The position numbers and the translations under genes were made by a program. DNA of 45,195 nt, from assembly GCF_019207025.1 (NCBI RefSeq), contig NZ_JAEEGC010000170.1, positions 1 through 45,195 on the forward strand. Reading direction: 5' to 3'. Shown piece by piece: positions 8,062 to 17,114 of this stretch. How positions within the stretch are numbered: position 1 is the stretch's first letter; each line of letters starts with the position of its first letter. The notes under the pieces are model-generated. The model ran no database searches, had not been told where the DNA came from, and saw only the letters and a program-made list of their open reading frames with translations. The DNA is from Clostridium thailandense. GTDB taxonomy: Bacteria; Bacillota; Clostridia; Clostridiales; Clostridiaceae.

Positions 8062-8138
8062 AATTTTATCTATCCCACTGAAAATATATATTATTTTATA
8101 TAATTTATCATAAAAATAAACAATATGGAGGTAGCAAT

Positions 8139-9830
8139 ATGGATTATAAAAGATTAGTTGCAGAAAGAATAAAGGAAAATGTTGATTTAGAATTAGATTT
8201 AATCGAAAAACTAATAGAAATACCGCCTAAATCAGACATGGGCGATTATGCATTCCCATGTTTTCAACTTTCAAAAACTTTAAGAAAAGCTCCAAATATG
8301 ATTGCTCAAGAGTTAAAAGAAAAGATAAATAATAAAGGCTTTGAGAAAATAGAAAATTTAGGACCTTATCTAAATTTTTTCGTTGATAAAGCATCTTTTA
8401 CTAAAGATATAATAGAAAAGGTATTGGCCCAAGGTGAAAAATATGGATCGTCGGAAATTGGAAAGGGTAAAAATATAACTATTGACTACTCTTCTCCTAA
8501 TATTGCAAAGCCTTTTCACGTAGGTCACTTATTCACCACTGCTATTGGTAATGCTATCTACAAAATGATGTCATTCCAAGGGTATAAATGTATAGGAATA
8601 AATCATCTAGGAGATTGGGGAACTCAATTTGGGAAACTAATATCTGCATATAAAAGATGGTGTAATGAAGAAGCTTTAGAAAAAGATCCTATAAACGAGT
8701 TATTAAGAATATACGTAAAATTCCATGACGAAGCTGAAAAAGATCCATCACTAGAAGATGAAGGAAGAATGTATTTCAAAAGACTTGAAGATGGATATGA
8801 AGAAGAAACTGAGCTTTGGCAAAGATTTAAAGATTTAAGTTTAAAAGAATTTAAAAGAGTATATGATATGTTGAATGTAGAATTCGATTCCTATGCTGGC
8901 GAAAGCTTCTATAATGATAAAATGGATGCTGTAATTGAAGAGATAGATAAAAAAGGCTTGCTAGTAGATAGTAATGGTGCTAAAGTTGTAATGCTTGATG
9001 AGTACAATATGCCTCCATGTATTATAAAAAAGGCAGATGGAGCTACTATATATGCAACGCGTGACTTGGCTGCAGCAACATACAGAAAGAAAACTTATGA
9101 TTTTTATAAAAGTATATATGTAGTTGGAGTTGACCAATCACTTCACTTTAAACAATTATTTACTACTCTTAAGCTCATGGGACATGAATGGGCAAATGAT
9201 TGTAAGCATATAGCCTTTGGTTTAGTTAGATTTGCTGATAAAAAACTATCTACAAGAAAAGGTGATGTTATATTCCTTGAAGACTTATTAAATGAATCTA
9301 TAGATAAAACCTTAGAAGTAATAAATGAGAAAAATCCGAACCTAGAAAATAAGGAAGAGGTTGCTAAAAAGATAGGAATAGGAGCTGTAGTATTTACTTA
9401 TTTAAAAAATAATAGGGAAAAAGACATAATATTTGATTGGAAAGAAATATTAAGTTTTGATGGTGAAACAGGTCCTTATGTTCAGTATAGCTATGCTAGA
9501 GGTAAGAGTATACTTAGAAAAGCAGGAGCAATCGAAGGCAATGCAGACTACAGTAAATTAAATTCAAAGGAAGAATTTGAACTTGCAAAAACTCTTGAAG
9601 GATTTAACAAATCAATATTGTACGCTATAGATAAATTAGAACCTTATGTAGTGACGAGATATGTTATATCAGTAGCTAAAGATTTTAATAAGTTCTATAA
9701 CGCTCATAATATAATGAATACTGAAGATGAAGCAACAAAGATAGCTAGATTAAAACTAGTAGAAGCAACCTGTCAGGTAATAAAAAATGCTTTAGGTTTA
9801 CTTGGTATAGGAGTTGTAGAAAAAATGTAA
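8139..9830 (+). CDS. argS: Arginyl-tRNA synthetase
   Basis: This 563-residue class I synthetase charges tRNA-Arg in the cytoplasm. The N-terminal tRNA-binding Add-1 domain (about 1-110) contains PKSDMGDYAFPCF. The catalytic Rossmann fold has the HIGH-type motif HVGH at 127-130 and the arginine-specific GDWGTQFG. The KMSKS loop is the usual ArgRS variant KLSTRKG near 368-374. The C-terminal anticodon-binding DALR domain includes FDGETGPYVQYSYAR. Length is normal. It follows its T-box leader by about 80 bp, starts after GGAGGTAGCA, and is closed by a strong terminator, so it is a single-gene transcription unit. Confidence 0.97.
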   Translation: MDYKRLVAERIKENVDLELDLIEKLIEIPPKSDMGDYAFPCFQLSKTLRKAPNMIAQELKEKINNKGFEKIENLGPYLNFFVDKASFTKDIIEKVLAQGEKYGSSEIGKGKNITIDYSSPNIAKPFHVGHLFTTAIGNAIYKMMSFQGYKCIGINHLGDWGTQFGKLISAYKRWCNEEALEKDPINELLRIYVKFHDEAEKDPSLEDEGRMYFKRLEDGYEEETELWQRFKDLSLKEFKRVYDMLNVEFDSYAGESFYNDKMDAVIEEIDKKGLLVDSNGAKVVMLDEYNMPPCIIKKADGATIYATRDLAAATYRKKTYDFYKSIYVVGVDQSLHFKQLFTTLKLMGHEWANDCKHIAFGLVRFADKKLSTRKGDVIFLEDLLNESIDKTLEVINEKNPNLENKEEVAKKIGIGAVVFTYLKNNREKDIIFDWKEILSFDGETGPYVQYSYARGKSILRKAGAIEGNADYSKLNSKEEFELAKTLEGFNKSILYAIDKLEPYVVTRYVISVAKDFNKFYNAHNIMNTEDEATKIARLKLVEATCQVIKNALGLLGIGVVEKM

Positions 9831-9880
9831 AACTCTATAAAAGGTGATGGATTTTTATTCATTGCCTTTTATAGAGTTTT
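9829..9880 (+). terminator. Terminator of argS
   Basis: A perfect 16-bp stem (9829-9844 with 9865-9880) begins within the argS stop codon, has a 20-nt loop and ends in TTTT. Confidence 0.75.
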
Positions 9881-9962
9881 CAAATTTGCTTTATTATTAT
9901 ATAATAAATACTATAAGTTAAATTTTGAACATACATAGTAGCACTAATTTTGGAGGATTGCA

Positions 9963-10757
9963 ATGTTAATTAAAGAATATAATGAGTTGTTAAGCATAAG
10001 CGATAATGTGTTCAGCAGCTACAACATGGATATAATAGCTTATTTTGATATAGAAACTACAGGCTTTGATAAGGATGAGGATAGTATAATATTAATATCT
10101 TTTGGAAAATTCAATAATAAAATTTTTTGTATAAAACAGTATTATGCTGAAACTTTAGATGATGAAAAAAATATATTAAATAGCTTTTTAATTGATCTAA
10201 AGTCATATAGCACATGGTGTTCTTATAATGGTATAGCTTTTGATGAACCCTTTATAGTAAGTAGAATGGAAAGACATAATATTTCTCTTAATATACCAAA
10301 AAATCATATTGATTTGTATAGAAGCATAAGACCATATTATAAGCAACTTGGTATGGAAAGATGTAACTTAAAAGGTGTTGAAAGATATATAGGAATAGAT
10401 AGAAAAGATCAGATAGATGGTGGAATAAGTGTAGATTTATACAAAGAATTTTTAGTTACTGGAGAAAGTAAATTAAAAGAAATAATTATGCTGCACAATT
10501 ATGAGGATGTTTTAAATTTGCCTAAAATCCACGAATTTATTTTTGAAGTTGAAAATAATAAAAATCTGGTTAGAGAAAATGTAATTACCGATAAGCAACT
10601 TAACTATCTAAAAAACCTATTGAAGAAAAACAATATTTTGTTAAATATAGAATTAGAAAAAATGTCAAAAAAGGCTGCTTCTAGGACTATAGATCAAATA
10701 TTAAAGGGCTGTAGAGATCGTGATGAGTTAAATAACATAATAAATAACAGCTATTAA
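9963..10757 (+). CDS. RNase H-fold DEDDh-type exonuclease-like protein (YprB-like)
   Basis: A 264-residue protein with a DnaQ/RNase H-like nuclease domain. The DEDD residues can be placed: D29 and E31 in AYFDIETTGF, D94 in SYNGIAFDEPF, and D182 in HNYED with H178 four residues earlier (DEDDh pattern). This matches the YprB-type predicted exonucleases of Firmicutes. A helical C-terminal segment (about 195-264) with DKQLNYLKNLLKKN resembles small helix-bundle RNA- or DNA-binding tails. Substrate is unknown; single-strand DNA or RNA trimming is likely. It starts after GGAGGATTGCA and appears to be transcribed with the CBS gene 58 bp downstream or alone. Confidence 0.75.
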   Translation: MLIKEYNELLSISDNVFSSYNMDIIAYFDIETTGFDKDEDSIILISFGKFNNKIFCIKQYYAETLDDEKNILNSFLIDLKSYSTWCSYNGIAFDEPFIVSRMERHNISLNIPKNHIDLYRSIRPYYKQLGMERCNLKGVERYIGIDRKDQIDGGISVDLYKEFLVTGESKLKEIIMLHNYEDVLNLPKIHEFIFEVENNKNLVRENVITDKQLNYLKNLLKKNNILLNIELEKMSKKAASRTIDQILKGCRDRDELNNIINNSY

Positions 10758-10815
10758 AAATATTGTTGTATTTATTATATATTTTAATTTATAATTGAAA
10801 CTAAGGGGGGATATT

Positions 10816-11193
10816 ATGATAGAGAATATAATGAAACATGACATTATTAAACTAAGACCAGAAGATACTTTAATAAAAGCCTTAGATATTATGAATGATA
10901 ATAACATTAATGGTGCACCGGTAATCGATGACAATCAAGAATTGGTGGGAATAATAGTTAAAGCAGATATATATAGATTCCTTATGGAGGAAGGACATTA
11001 TGATACATGCCCTGTAGATTGGGCAATGACTAAAAAAGTTATATCTGCATCAAAAGATGAAGACATAACTGAAATAGCTAGAAGATTAAGAGAAAATGAT
11101 ATAGTGGCCATTCCAATATTAGATGGAAGTAATGTAATAGGCATAGTTTCTATCGAAAATATAATAGATTATTTTATAGACATAAACAAGTGA
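10816..11193 (+). CDS. CBS-domain pair protein
   Basis: A 125-residue stand-alone Bateman module: two CBS motifs, at about 1-55 (IMKHDIIKLRPEDTLIKAL..NINGAPV) and 68-122 (MTKKVISASKDEDITEIA..IVAIPIL). Such proteins bind adenine nucleotides or SAM and act as small regulators; the partner is not evident here. ATG 10816 was chosen over an upstream in-frame ATG at 10795 because AAGGGGGG (10803-10810) is well placed for it. A strong terminator shared with the convergent Feo operon follows. Confidence 0.85.
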   Translation: MIENIMKHDIIKLRPEDTLIKALDIMNDNNINGAPVIDDNQELVGIIVKADIYRFLMEEGHYDTCPVDWAMTKKVISASKDEDITEIARRLRENDIVAIPILDGSNVIGIVSIENIIDYFIDINK

Positions 11194-11200
11194 TATAATT

Positions 11201-11244
11201 AAGAAAAAACCATGTATTTTATTTGGAATACATGGTTTTTTCTT
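11201..11244. terminator. Bidirectional terminator between CBS gene and feo operon
   Basis: AAGAAAAAACCATGTATT (11201-11218) pairs perfectly with 11227-11244 around an 8-nt loop. The A and T runs at both stem ends serve both strands. Confidence 0.85.
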
Positions 11245-11390
11245 TAGTTATTTGAATTTTTATAATTAGGGCAGTGACTTGAACAAGATCCACAATCACA
11301 CTTACCTTGAGCTTTTTTCTTTAAGTTTTTATAAAAAATAGTTACTGCACATACACCTATAATAGCTGTAATTATTATTTCTATAGCCAT
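11244..11390 (-). CDS. FeoB-associated Cys-rich membrane protein
   Basis: A 48-residue peptide: one N-terminal membrane helix (about 3-20), a lysine-rich stretch (KNLKKKAQ), and then a cysteine cluster CDCGSCSSHC (C31, C33, C36, C40). This layout is the small FeoB-associated protein often found after feoB in Firmicutes, thought to assist ferrous iron uptake, perhaps in place of FeoC. GGAGGTG lies 6 nt before the ATG. It begins 21 bp after feoB on the same strand, so it is the last gene of the feo operon, and its stop abuts the bidirectional terminator. Confidence 0.85.
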   Translation of the reverse strand: MAIEIIITAIIGVCAVTIFYKNLKKKAQGKCDCGSCSSHCPNYKNSNN

Positions 11391-11411
11391 TATAACACCT
11401 CCATATTACTT

Positions 11412-13172
11412 TTATAGTAGAGATCCTATTCTAAATACCACAAAGGATACAACCCATGCAAGAATTAATTGGTATGCAACTGAAAATACGGCCATCTTAT
11501 TACCATATTCTTTTTTCATAGTTGCAATAGTAGAAACACATGGAGTATATAAAAGTACAAAGACTAGAAAGGCATAAGCTGAAACTGGTGTGAAATGTTG
11601 AGCAAGTGATACTTCTAGGTTTCCGCCAAAAATGACTCCCATAGTTCCAAGCACTACTTCTTTAGCCATGAGTCCTGTCAATAAGGAAATAGAACTTTGC
11701 CAATTTCCAAAACCTAAAGGTGAGAATATTGGAGTTATAACCTTTCCTATGCTTGCTAAAATGCTGTTATTTATATCTGTCATACCATGAAAATTAAAGT
11801 TAGATAAGAACCAAACAATAACAGATATTGCAAATATTATTCCTCCAGCTTTTTTCAAAAACCCTTTACCTTTATCCCAAGTGTGAAGCATTAAATTTTT
11901 AAATTCAGGCATTTTGTACTCAGGAAGTTCTATTATAAAAGGTTCTTCATCTTTTTTAAATAATGTATTCTTAAACAGTAAGCCTATTACAAAGGATAAT
12001 ATAATTCCTAAAAGATATAGTGAAAACACTACCGTAGTAGCCCTACCAACAAAGAAAACAGAAGTAAACATTGCATATACTGGTAACCTAGCATTACAAG
12101 ACATAAGGGGTACTAAAAGGGCAGTTAACTTTCTATCCTTTTCACTTTCTAATGTTCTGGCAGACATTATACCTGGAACAGAACATCCAAAACCAACAAT
12201 AAGAGGAATAAAAGCCTTACCAGATAGTCCTACTTTTCTCATTAATTTATCCATTATAAAAGCTGCTCTTGCCATATATCCACTGTCTTCGAGAAAAGAT
12301 ATTCCTAAGAAGAGAGCAAGTATAACAGGCAGGAATACTACCACAGAACCTACTCCGCCAACAATACCACCTACAACTAGTGACTTAAACCATGGGCTAG
12401 AATTAGCTAATATTGAGTTTATATTAGGCACTATTATATTATCAAGTAATTCACCTAATAAGTCCGCTAAAGGTTGTCCCACCCAACTGAAAGTGAATTT
12501 AAATATTAATGCTAATATCACAAAAAAGATTGGATACGCTAAATATTTATTAAGCAAAATTTTATCTAACTTTTCTGTTGGTGAGGATGTCTTACTTTTG
12601 TTATAGGACAAACACTTCTTGAGGACATCTCCTATGTAAGCATAGGCCTCTTTCTCGTGCTGAAATTGATAACCATTCTCAATTATTGGATTTAAAAAAT
12701 CGCCACCAATAAGCATTTTCTTTAACTCATCAATTCCCTTGCTTTTGGAAGCTATTATAGGTAAAACAATAACATTTAATTCTTTAGATAGAATAGAGTA
12801 ATCTATTTTTACACCTTTAGCTTCTGCCACATCTATCATATTAAGAACTAATATTATTGGCTTATTAAATTCTTTAAGCTGGGTTGTTAAATATAAATTT
12901 CTGTCTAAGCTAGAAGCATCTACTATGTTTATTATTACATCTGTATCTCCATTAATTAGAAAGTCTTTAGAAACCTTTTCTTCATTTGAATAGGTATCCA
13001 TAGCATATATTCCAGGCAAATCAACTATTTTTACCTCATTTTCTAAATAACCTTCTTTTTTTTCAACAGTTACTCCAGCCCAATTCCCTACATATTGATT
13101 AGAGCCAGTTAAAATATTGAAAAGAGAAGTCTTACCTACATTAGGATTGCCAACCAAAGCTGCTGTTATCAT
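11412..13172 (-). CDS. feoB: Ferrous iron transporter FeoB
   Basis: The 586-residue product has an N-terminal GTPase domain with G1 GNPNVGKT (8-15), G3 DLPG (51-54) and G4 NMID (111-114). A short linker and a membrane domain of about eight helices follow, with the paired gate regions (GFGCSVPGIMSARTLESEKDRK; TPCVSTIATMKKE). The cysteines in both gates are those expected in FeoB. It takes up Fe(II) under anaerobic conditions, coupled to GTP hydrolysis. It is shorter than the 650-770 residues of many homologues, mostly in the linker and C-terminus, but all core motifs are present. It lies 29 bp downstream of feoA. Confidence 0.96.
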   Translation of the reverse strand: MITAALVGNPNVGKTSLFNILTGSNQYVGNWAGVTVEKKEGYLENEVKIVDLPGIYAMDTYSNEEKVSKDFLINGDTDVIINIVDASSLDRNLYLTTQLKEFNKPIILVLNMIDVAEAKGVKIDYSILSKELNVIVLPIIASKSKGIDELKKMLIGGDFLNPIIENGYQFQHEKEAYAYIGDVLKKCLSYNKSKTSSPTEKLDKILLNKYLAYPIFFVILALIFKFTFSWVGQPLADLLGELLDNIIVPNINSILANSSPWFKSLVVGGIVGGVGSVVVFLPVILALFLGISFLEDSGYMARAAFIMDKLMRKVGLSGKAFIPLIVGFGCSVPGIMSARTLESEKDRKLTALLVPLMSCNARLPVYAMFTSVFFVGRATTVVFSLYLLGIILSFVIGLLFKNTLFKKDEEPFIIELPEYKMPEFKNLMLHTWDKGKGFLKKAGGIIFAISVIVWFLSNFNFHGMTDINNSILASIGKVITPIFSPLGFGNWQSSISLLTGLMAKEVVLGTMGVIFGGNLEVSLAQHFTPVSAYAFLVFVLLYTPCVSTIATMKKEYGNKMAVFSVAYQLILAWVVSFVVFRIGSLL

Positions 13173-13201
13173 ATAAAAATCCTCCTATTTATTGCTGCAT
13201 T

Positions 13202-13429
13202 TTAAAATGAACTTTTAACAAATATATTCTCTGCATCTTTTTTTCGTATAGCCAAATCAAAGCCTCTTAAATTTATAACTAAAGGATCTCCAAAAGGAGC
13301 TGTAACTTTTAAAGATACTTCCGTTCCTTCTATACATCCTAGAGCTAACAATCTTTTAATTAATTTTTCATCTCCACTAATTCCCTCAATTAGGGCTCTT
13401 TCACCAGGTCTTAAATCACATATACTCAT
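13202..13429 (-). CDS. feoA: Ferrous iron transport protein FeoA
   Basis: A small SH3-like protein of 75 residues with the family pattern LRPGERALIEGI near the start, LLALGCIEGTEV in the middle and DPLVINLRGFDLAIRKKDA near the end. FeoA is a cytoplasmic partner of FeoB in Fe(II) uptake. Three in-frame starts lie close together (13438, 13435, 13429); ATG 13429 has the best spacing (8 nt) from GAGG. It is the first gene of feoA-feoB-Cys-rich peptide, and a Fur box lies directly upstream. Confidence 0.93.
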   Translation of the reverse strand: MSICDLRPGERALIEGISGDEKLIKRLLALGCIEGTEVSLKVTAPFGDPLVINLRGFDLAIRKKDAENIFVKSSF

Positions 13430-13440
13430 ATCCATCACCT

Positions 13441-13459
13441 CATAATGAAAATCATTATC
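13441..13459. promoter_or_regulatory. Fur box of the feo operon
   Basis: ATAATGAAAATCATTATC, with the preceding base, matches the classical 19-bp Fur box (GATAATGATAATCATTATC) at 17 of 19 positions. It lies just before feoA, overlapping the region of the ribosome site, which indicates iron-dependent repression. Confidence 0.88.
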
Positions 13460-13560
13460 ATTTACTATGTATTAATAATATCATCATTAATTGATTATGT
13501 CAATATCATCAAAGAAGGCTTTGAATATAATTTTATCAATTTAAACATTGTTAACAACTG

Positions 13561-13589
13561 TTGACATTAAATTTTTCTGCTGTTATAAT
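13561..13589 (+). promoter_or_regulatory. Sigma-A promoter of the metNI leader
   Basis: TTGACA (13561-13566) and TATAAT (13584-13589) have ideal 17-bp spacing. Transcription should start near 13596, just before the SAM riboswitch. Confidence 0.85.
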
Positions 13590-13619
13590 AATGGATGTCA
13601 ATTGAATACATATATCTAA

Positions 13620-13769
13620 CTTATCAAGAGTGGTGGAGGGACTGGCCCTATGAAGCCCAGCAACCAGTATTATATTTATATATAATACAATGGTGCTAAA
13701 TCCTGCAGCAGTAGCTGGGAGATGAGAGGGAACTGTGAGTTTTTAACCCGAGGTTTTCCTCGGGTTTTT
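13620..13769 (+). ncRNA. SAM-I (S-box) riboswitch with terminator
   Basis: The conserved S-box core is clear: CTTATCAAGAGTGGTGGAGG, then GGACTGGCCCTATGAAGCCC, AGCAACC, GGTGCTAAATCC and GATGAGAGG. The expression platform ends in a terminator, AACCCGAGG (13745-13753) with CCTCGGGTT (13758-13766) and a T tract. When SAM is abundant, transcription should stop before metN. Confidence 0.96.
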
Positions 13770-13818
13770 ATTTTACTATTGATTTTATGAAACTAACGAA
13801 GTTAAAGGAGGAAATGTA

Positions 13819-14775
13819 ATGATAGAAATTAATAGAGTCAATAAAAGTTTTTCAGAGAAATCCGTACTAAAAGATGTAAGTTTAAACATAGGAAAGGGAG
13901 AAATATTTGGTGTTATAGGCCATAGTGGTGCTGGTAAATCAACATTGCTAAGATGCTTGAATGGATTAGAATCCTATGATAAAGGTAGCATAAAAATCAT
14001 GGAAAAAGAGGTAAAGAATCTTAATGCACAAGAATTAAGAGCTTTCAGAAAAAATTTAGGCATGATATTTCAAAATTTTAATTTATTAAATAGAAAAAGT
14101 GTTTTCGATAACATAGCGCTTCCTTTGGAAGTTTGGAGGGAAAATAAAGCTAGTATTAAAGATAAAGTTGAAAACTTATTAAAACTAGTAGGGCTCGAAG
14201 ATAAAAGAAATAATATGCCCAGAGAGTTAAGTGGTGGCCAAAAACAAAGAGTTGCAATAGCAAGAGCACTTGCATTAAATCCGAAAATTCTACTTTGCGA
14301 TGAAGCAACCTCAGCTCTTGATCCAAATACTACTAAATCTATATTACAACTTTTAAAAACTATAAATGAGGAATTAAATATCACAATAGTCATTGTAACT
14401 CATCAAATGGAAGTAATAAAAGAAATTTGCAGTAAAATTGCAATTATGGATGCTGGCGAAGTAAAAACTGTTGGAGATGTAGAAGATTTATTCCTAAAGC
14501 CAGATATCAACTTGAAAAAATTGCTAGGCGAGGATAAGACACTTCCTGAAAGTGGAGTGAACATAAGGATATTCTTTCCTAAGGCAATAAGCCAAGACAG
14601 CATAATAACTTCTATGGCCAGAGCTTTAGATATTGATTTTTCAATAGTTTGGGGAAAATTAGAAAGATTTCGAGATGATGTACTGGGAAGCCTAGTTATA
14701 AATACTAATGAAAATGACAAGATAAGAATTTGTGATTATTTAACATCAAAATCTATAATTTGGGAGGTAGAATAA
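13819..14775 (+). CDS. metN: Methionine ABC transporter ATP-binding protein MetN
   Basis: The 318-residue product has Walker A GHSGAGKST, Q-loop (MIFQNFNLL), signature LSGGQKQRVAIA, Walker B ILLCDEATSALD and the H-loop (VTHQM). The C-terminal about 75 residues form the NIL regulatory domain that binds methionine and inhibits transport in MetNI. It powers methionine import from the inner membrane face. The start follows AAAGGAGGAAATG. The gene is the first after the SAM-I switch, and its stop codon ends at the base before the metI start codon. Confidence 0.95.
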   Translation: MIEINRVNKSFSEKSVLKDVSLNIGKGEIFGVIGHSGAGKSTLLRCLNGLESYDKGSIKIMEKEVKNLNAQELRAFRKNLGMIFQNFNLLNRKSVFDNIALPLEVWRENKASIKDKVENLLKLVGLEDKRNNMPRELSGGQKQRVAIARALALNPKILLCDEATSALDPNTTKSILQLLKTINEELNITIVIVTHQMEVIKEICSKIAIMDAGEVKTVGDVEDLFLKPDINLKKLLGEDKTLPESGVNIRIFFPKAISQDSIITSMARALDIDFSIVWGKLERFRDDVLGSLVINTNENDKIRICDYLTSKSIIWEVE

Positions 14776-15423
14776 ATGGATTTATTTAATGAGGTTTTGT
14801 TTCCTGCTTTAGCTGAAACTTTTTATATGGTATTTGCTTCAACTTTATTTGCAATAATTTTAGGTTTTATTCCAGCAATTTTATTAATTTTAACACAAGA
14901 AGGTGGTTTAAAACCTAATAAGACTGTTCATAAAATTCTCGATGTTATTATAAATTTATTAAGATCATTTCCTTTTATTATATTGATGATTGCAATATTT
15001 CCATTTACTAAATTAATAGTTGGAAAATCAATTGGTACAACTGCAGCCATAGTTCCACTTACTTTAGCATCAGCACCTTTTGCTGCCAGAGTAATAGAGT
15101 CTTCTTTAAAGGAAGTAGACCCTGGAGTAATAGAAGCTGCAAAATCCTTTGGTGCTTCTAATTTTCAAATTATCTTTAAGGTTATGATTAAAGAGGCAAT
15201 GCCATCTATTATTCTTGGCATAACCTTGACAATAATAAGTATAGTAGGCTATTCTGCTATGGCTGGTGCTGTCGGTGGTGGCGGGTTAGGTGCCGTAGCT
15301 GTAAATTACGGTTACTATAGATTTAAAACTGATGTTATGGCATACACTGTAATAATGCTCATAATTTTAGTGCAACTTTTCCAGAGCATAGGTAATCTAA
15401 TTTATAAAAGATTAATAAAATAG
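14776..15423 (+). CDS. metI: Methionine ABC transporter permease MetI
   Basis: A 215-residue inner-membrane permease with about five helices. The coupling loop EAAKSFGASNFQIIFKVMIKEA is the site that docks on MetN, and GYSAMAGAVGGGGLGAVAVNYGY is typical of MetI. It directly abuts metN, with GGAGG inside the metN end as its ribosome site. The usual third gene, metQ for the substrate-binding lipoprotein, is not found downstream: a terminator follows after 4 nt. A MetQ encoded elsewhere would be needed for a complete transporter. Confidence 0.94.
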   Translation: MDLFNEVLFPALAETFYMVFASTLFAIILGFIPAILLILTQEGGLKPNKTVHKILDVIINLLRSFPFIILMIAIFPFTKLIVGKSIGTTAAIVPLTLASAPFAARVIESSLKEVDPGVIEAAKSFGASNFQIIFKVMIKEAMPSIILGITLTIISIVGYSAMAGAVGGGGLGAVAVNYGYYRFKTDVMAYTVIMLIILVQLFQSIGNLIYKRLIK

Positions 15424-15427
15424 TTAC

Positions 15428-15460
15428 AAGCTCCAAGAGAAATTAATTCTCACGGAGCTT
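15428..15460 (+). terminator. Terminator of metNI
   Basis: A two-part hairpin pairs AAGCTCC (15428-15434) with GGAGCTT (15454-15460), and GAGAA with TTCTC inside. ATTATTA follows. Confidence 0.65.
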
Positions 15461-15588
15461 ATTATTACGAAATAAACATCTATGTATAAAAAAATTTAGT
15501 TGGAATAATCTAATTTTAGGTGTAACATTATAATGTATTAGCATATATTGATTTAAATAGTATAATAAAGCTTTTTAGGGAGGAAACT

Positions 15589-16314
15589 ATGAATATAGCA
15601 GCATTTTTTGATATTGATGGTACTTTATATAGAGAGGGACTAATTGCTGAAGTTTTTAAGAAATTAGTGAAATATGAACTCATACCTTCTGATAGGTGGT
15701 ATAAAGAAGTAAAGCCTGAATATGAAAAATGGGATAAAAGGCAGGGAAACTATGATAATTATCTGTTAAAAATGGCAGATATATATATTGAAGCTATAAA
15801 AGGACTACATAAATCACAAATTGAGTTTATAGCAAAAACTGTAGTTTCACAAAAAGGAGATAGAGTTTACACTTTCACTAGGGATCGAATTAAGTGGCAT
15901 AAGGAAAAGGGGCATAAGGTTATAACTGTTTCTGGAAGCCCATCTGAGCTTGTAAGACAAATGTCCATAAAGCACGGTTTTGACGATTATAGAGGTGCCA
16001 TATATTTAATGGATAAAAATGATATATATACTGGCGAGGTTCTTTCAATGTGGGATAGTGTAAGTAAGAAAAATGCTATTAATGCTTTAATAAAAGAATA
16101 TAACATTGATATGTCACAAAGTTATGCATATGGTGATACTGCTGGAGATTTTTCTATGCTCAAAATGGTGAAATATCCAGTTTGTGTAAACCCAACAAAG
16201 GAACTCTTAAAGAAGGTTTTAAATGATGATGAGGTAAAAGAAAAAATAAAGATAGTGGTTGAAAGAAAAGATGTAATATATAACTTAGAGCCAGATTGTA
16301 TTGACATATTTTAA
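15589..16314 (+). CDS. HAD-IB family hydrolase (SerB-like phosphatase)
   Basis: A 241-residue haloacid-dehalogenase phosphatase. Motif I is FFDIDGTLY with the catalytic Asp pair, motif II is TVSGSPSEL, and motif IV is YGDTAGDFSMLK. The cap is the helical IB type inserted after motif I. Relatives act on phosphoserine or other small phosphomonoesters, but the substrate is not clear here. AGGGAGGAAACT precedes the ATG. It stands alone between the met operon terminator and the following nuclease-like gene, so context gives no clue to substrate. Confidence 0.85.
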   Translation: MNIAAFFDIDGTLYREGLIAEVFKKLVKYELIPSDRWYKEVKPEYEKWDKRQGNYDNYLLKMADIYIEAIKGLHKSQIEFIAKTVVSQKGDRVYTFTRDRIKWHKEKGHKVITVSGSPSELVRQMSIKHGFDDYRGAIYLMDKNDIYTGEVLSMWDSVSKKNAINALIKEYNIDMSQSYAYGDTAGDFSMLKMVKYPVCVNPTKELLKKVLNDDEVKEKIKIVVERKDVIYNLEPDCIDIF

Positions 16315-16407
16315 TTTAAAATATAATAATGTAATTTTATATTAAAAAGTGTTATAATATAACAGCATAGAGTAATTTGCATAACTAATTTAGAAAAGAG
16401 TGGTAGA

Positions 16408-17079
16408 GTGATAGAAAGACAGAATATTGTAAAAATTGGTAATTTAACAGAGGGAAACTCTTTAGTGATAGATGAAAGATGCTCCTTGTATAAAGAAGCC
16501 ATTTTTTTTGATTTAGAACATTATATTTATAAAAAACCAATTTGCATAGGAGTGTTTGGATGCTGTTATTTTAGTGAAGAAGAAAATATTTTAAAGGTAA
16601 CTCAATATATGATAGAAAATAAGAATGATGTGAAAAACATCCTTTTTCTTGCAAAAGATTATTTTAATTTAATGCAAAGCAAATATAAGAAAAAATATAT
16701 AGTTACTTTTTCTGGAAACAACGATTTTACAGTAATTAATTATTTATTTAAAAAATATAATATAGAGTTTGATATAGAGCAATATTTTTTCCATATAGAC
16801 TTACAAAAACAGTATGAGAAAGAGAAACTTACATCCATAGGATTGAAAGCATTAGAGGTAAAGTTTAATATTTTTAGAGATACTGAACTTATAAGTGGGT
16901 CTAACTTAGCTAAAACCTTTAGCAAGATTATAAAAGATAATGATTATATAACTAGGATGCCTAAAGAAAAAAAGGAAAAGATCCTCTTATATAATGAACA
17001 GGATGTAGTTAGTTTATTTCATATATACACTAATTGGAATAATGCTATTAATAATGATTTAATCGTTGCTGAAGAATAA
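16408..17079 (+). CDS. Divergent RNase H-fold DEDDy-like protein
   Basis: A 223-residue protein distantly like the exonuclease-like protein at 9963-10757. The likely catalytic residues are D35 and E37 (FFDLEHYI), D106 (SGNNDFTVI) and D199 (YNEQDVV), with Y195 four residues before the last Asp, giving a DEDDy instead of a DEDDh pattern. All four acidic residues are kept, so it may be an active 3'-5' nuclease, but overall similarity is low and the family is only inferred. It starts at GTG 16408 after GAGTGG. The 93-bp gap from the HAD gene holds a possible promoter. Confidence 0.6.
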   Translation: MIERQNIVKIGNLTEGNSLVIDERCSLYKEAIFFDLEHYIYKKPICIGVFGCCYFSEEENILKVTQYMIENKNDVKNILFLAKDYFNLMQSKYKKKYIVTFSGNNDFTVINYLFKKYNIEFDIEQYFFHIDLQKQYEKEKLTSIGLKALEVKFNIFRDTELISGSNLAKTFSKIIKDNDYITRMPKEKKEKILLYNEQDVVSLFHIYTNWNNAINNDLIVAEE

Positions 17080-17114
17080 GTCGATTTAATTTATTTTACA
17101 ATGGAGATAGGGGT

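Noticed and set aside
11914..12606. Long open frame on the plus strand opposite feoB
   Set aside because: It lies fully inside feoB on the other strand, its translation has no domain and it has no ribosome site. It is a by-product of feoB codon use.
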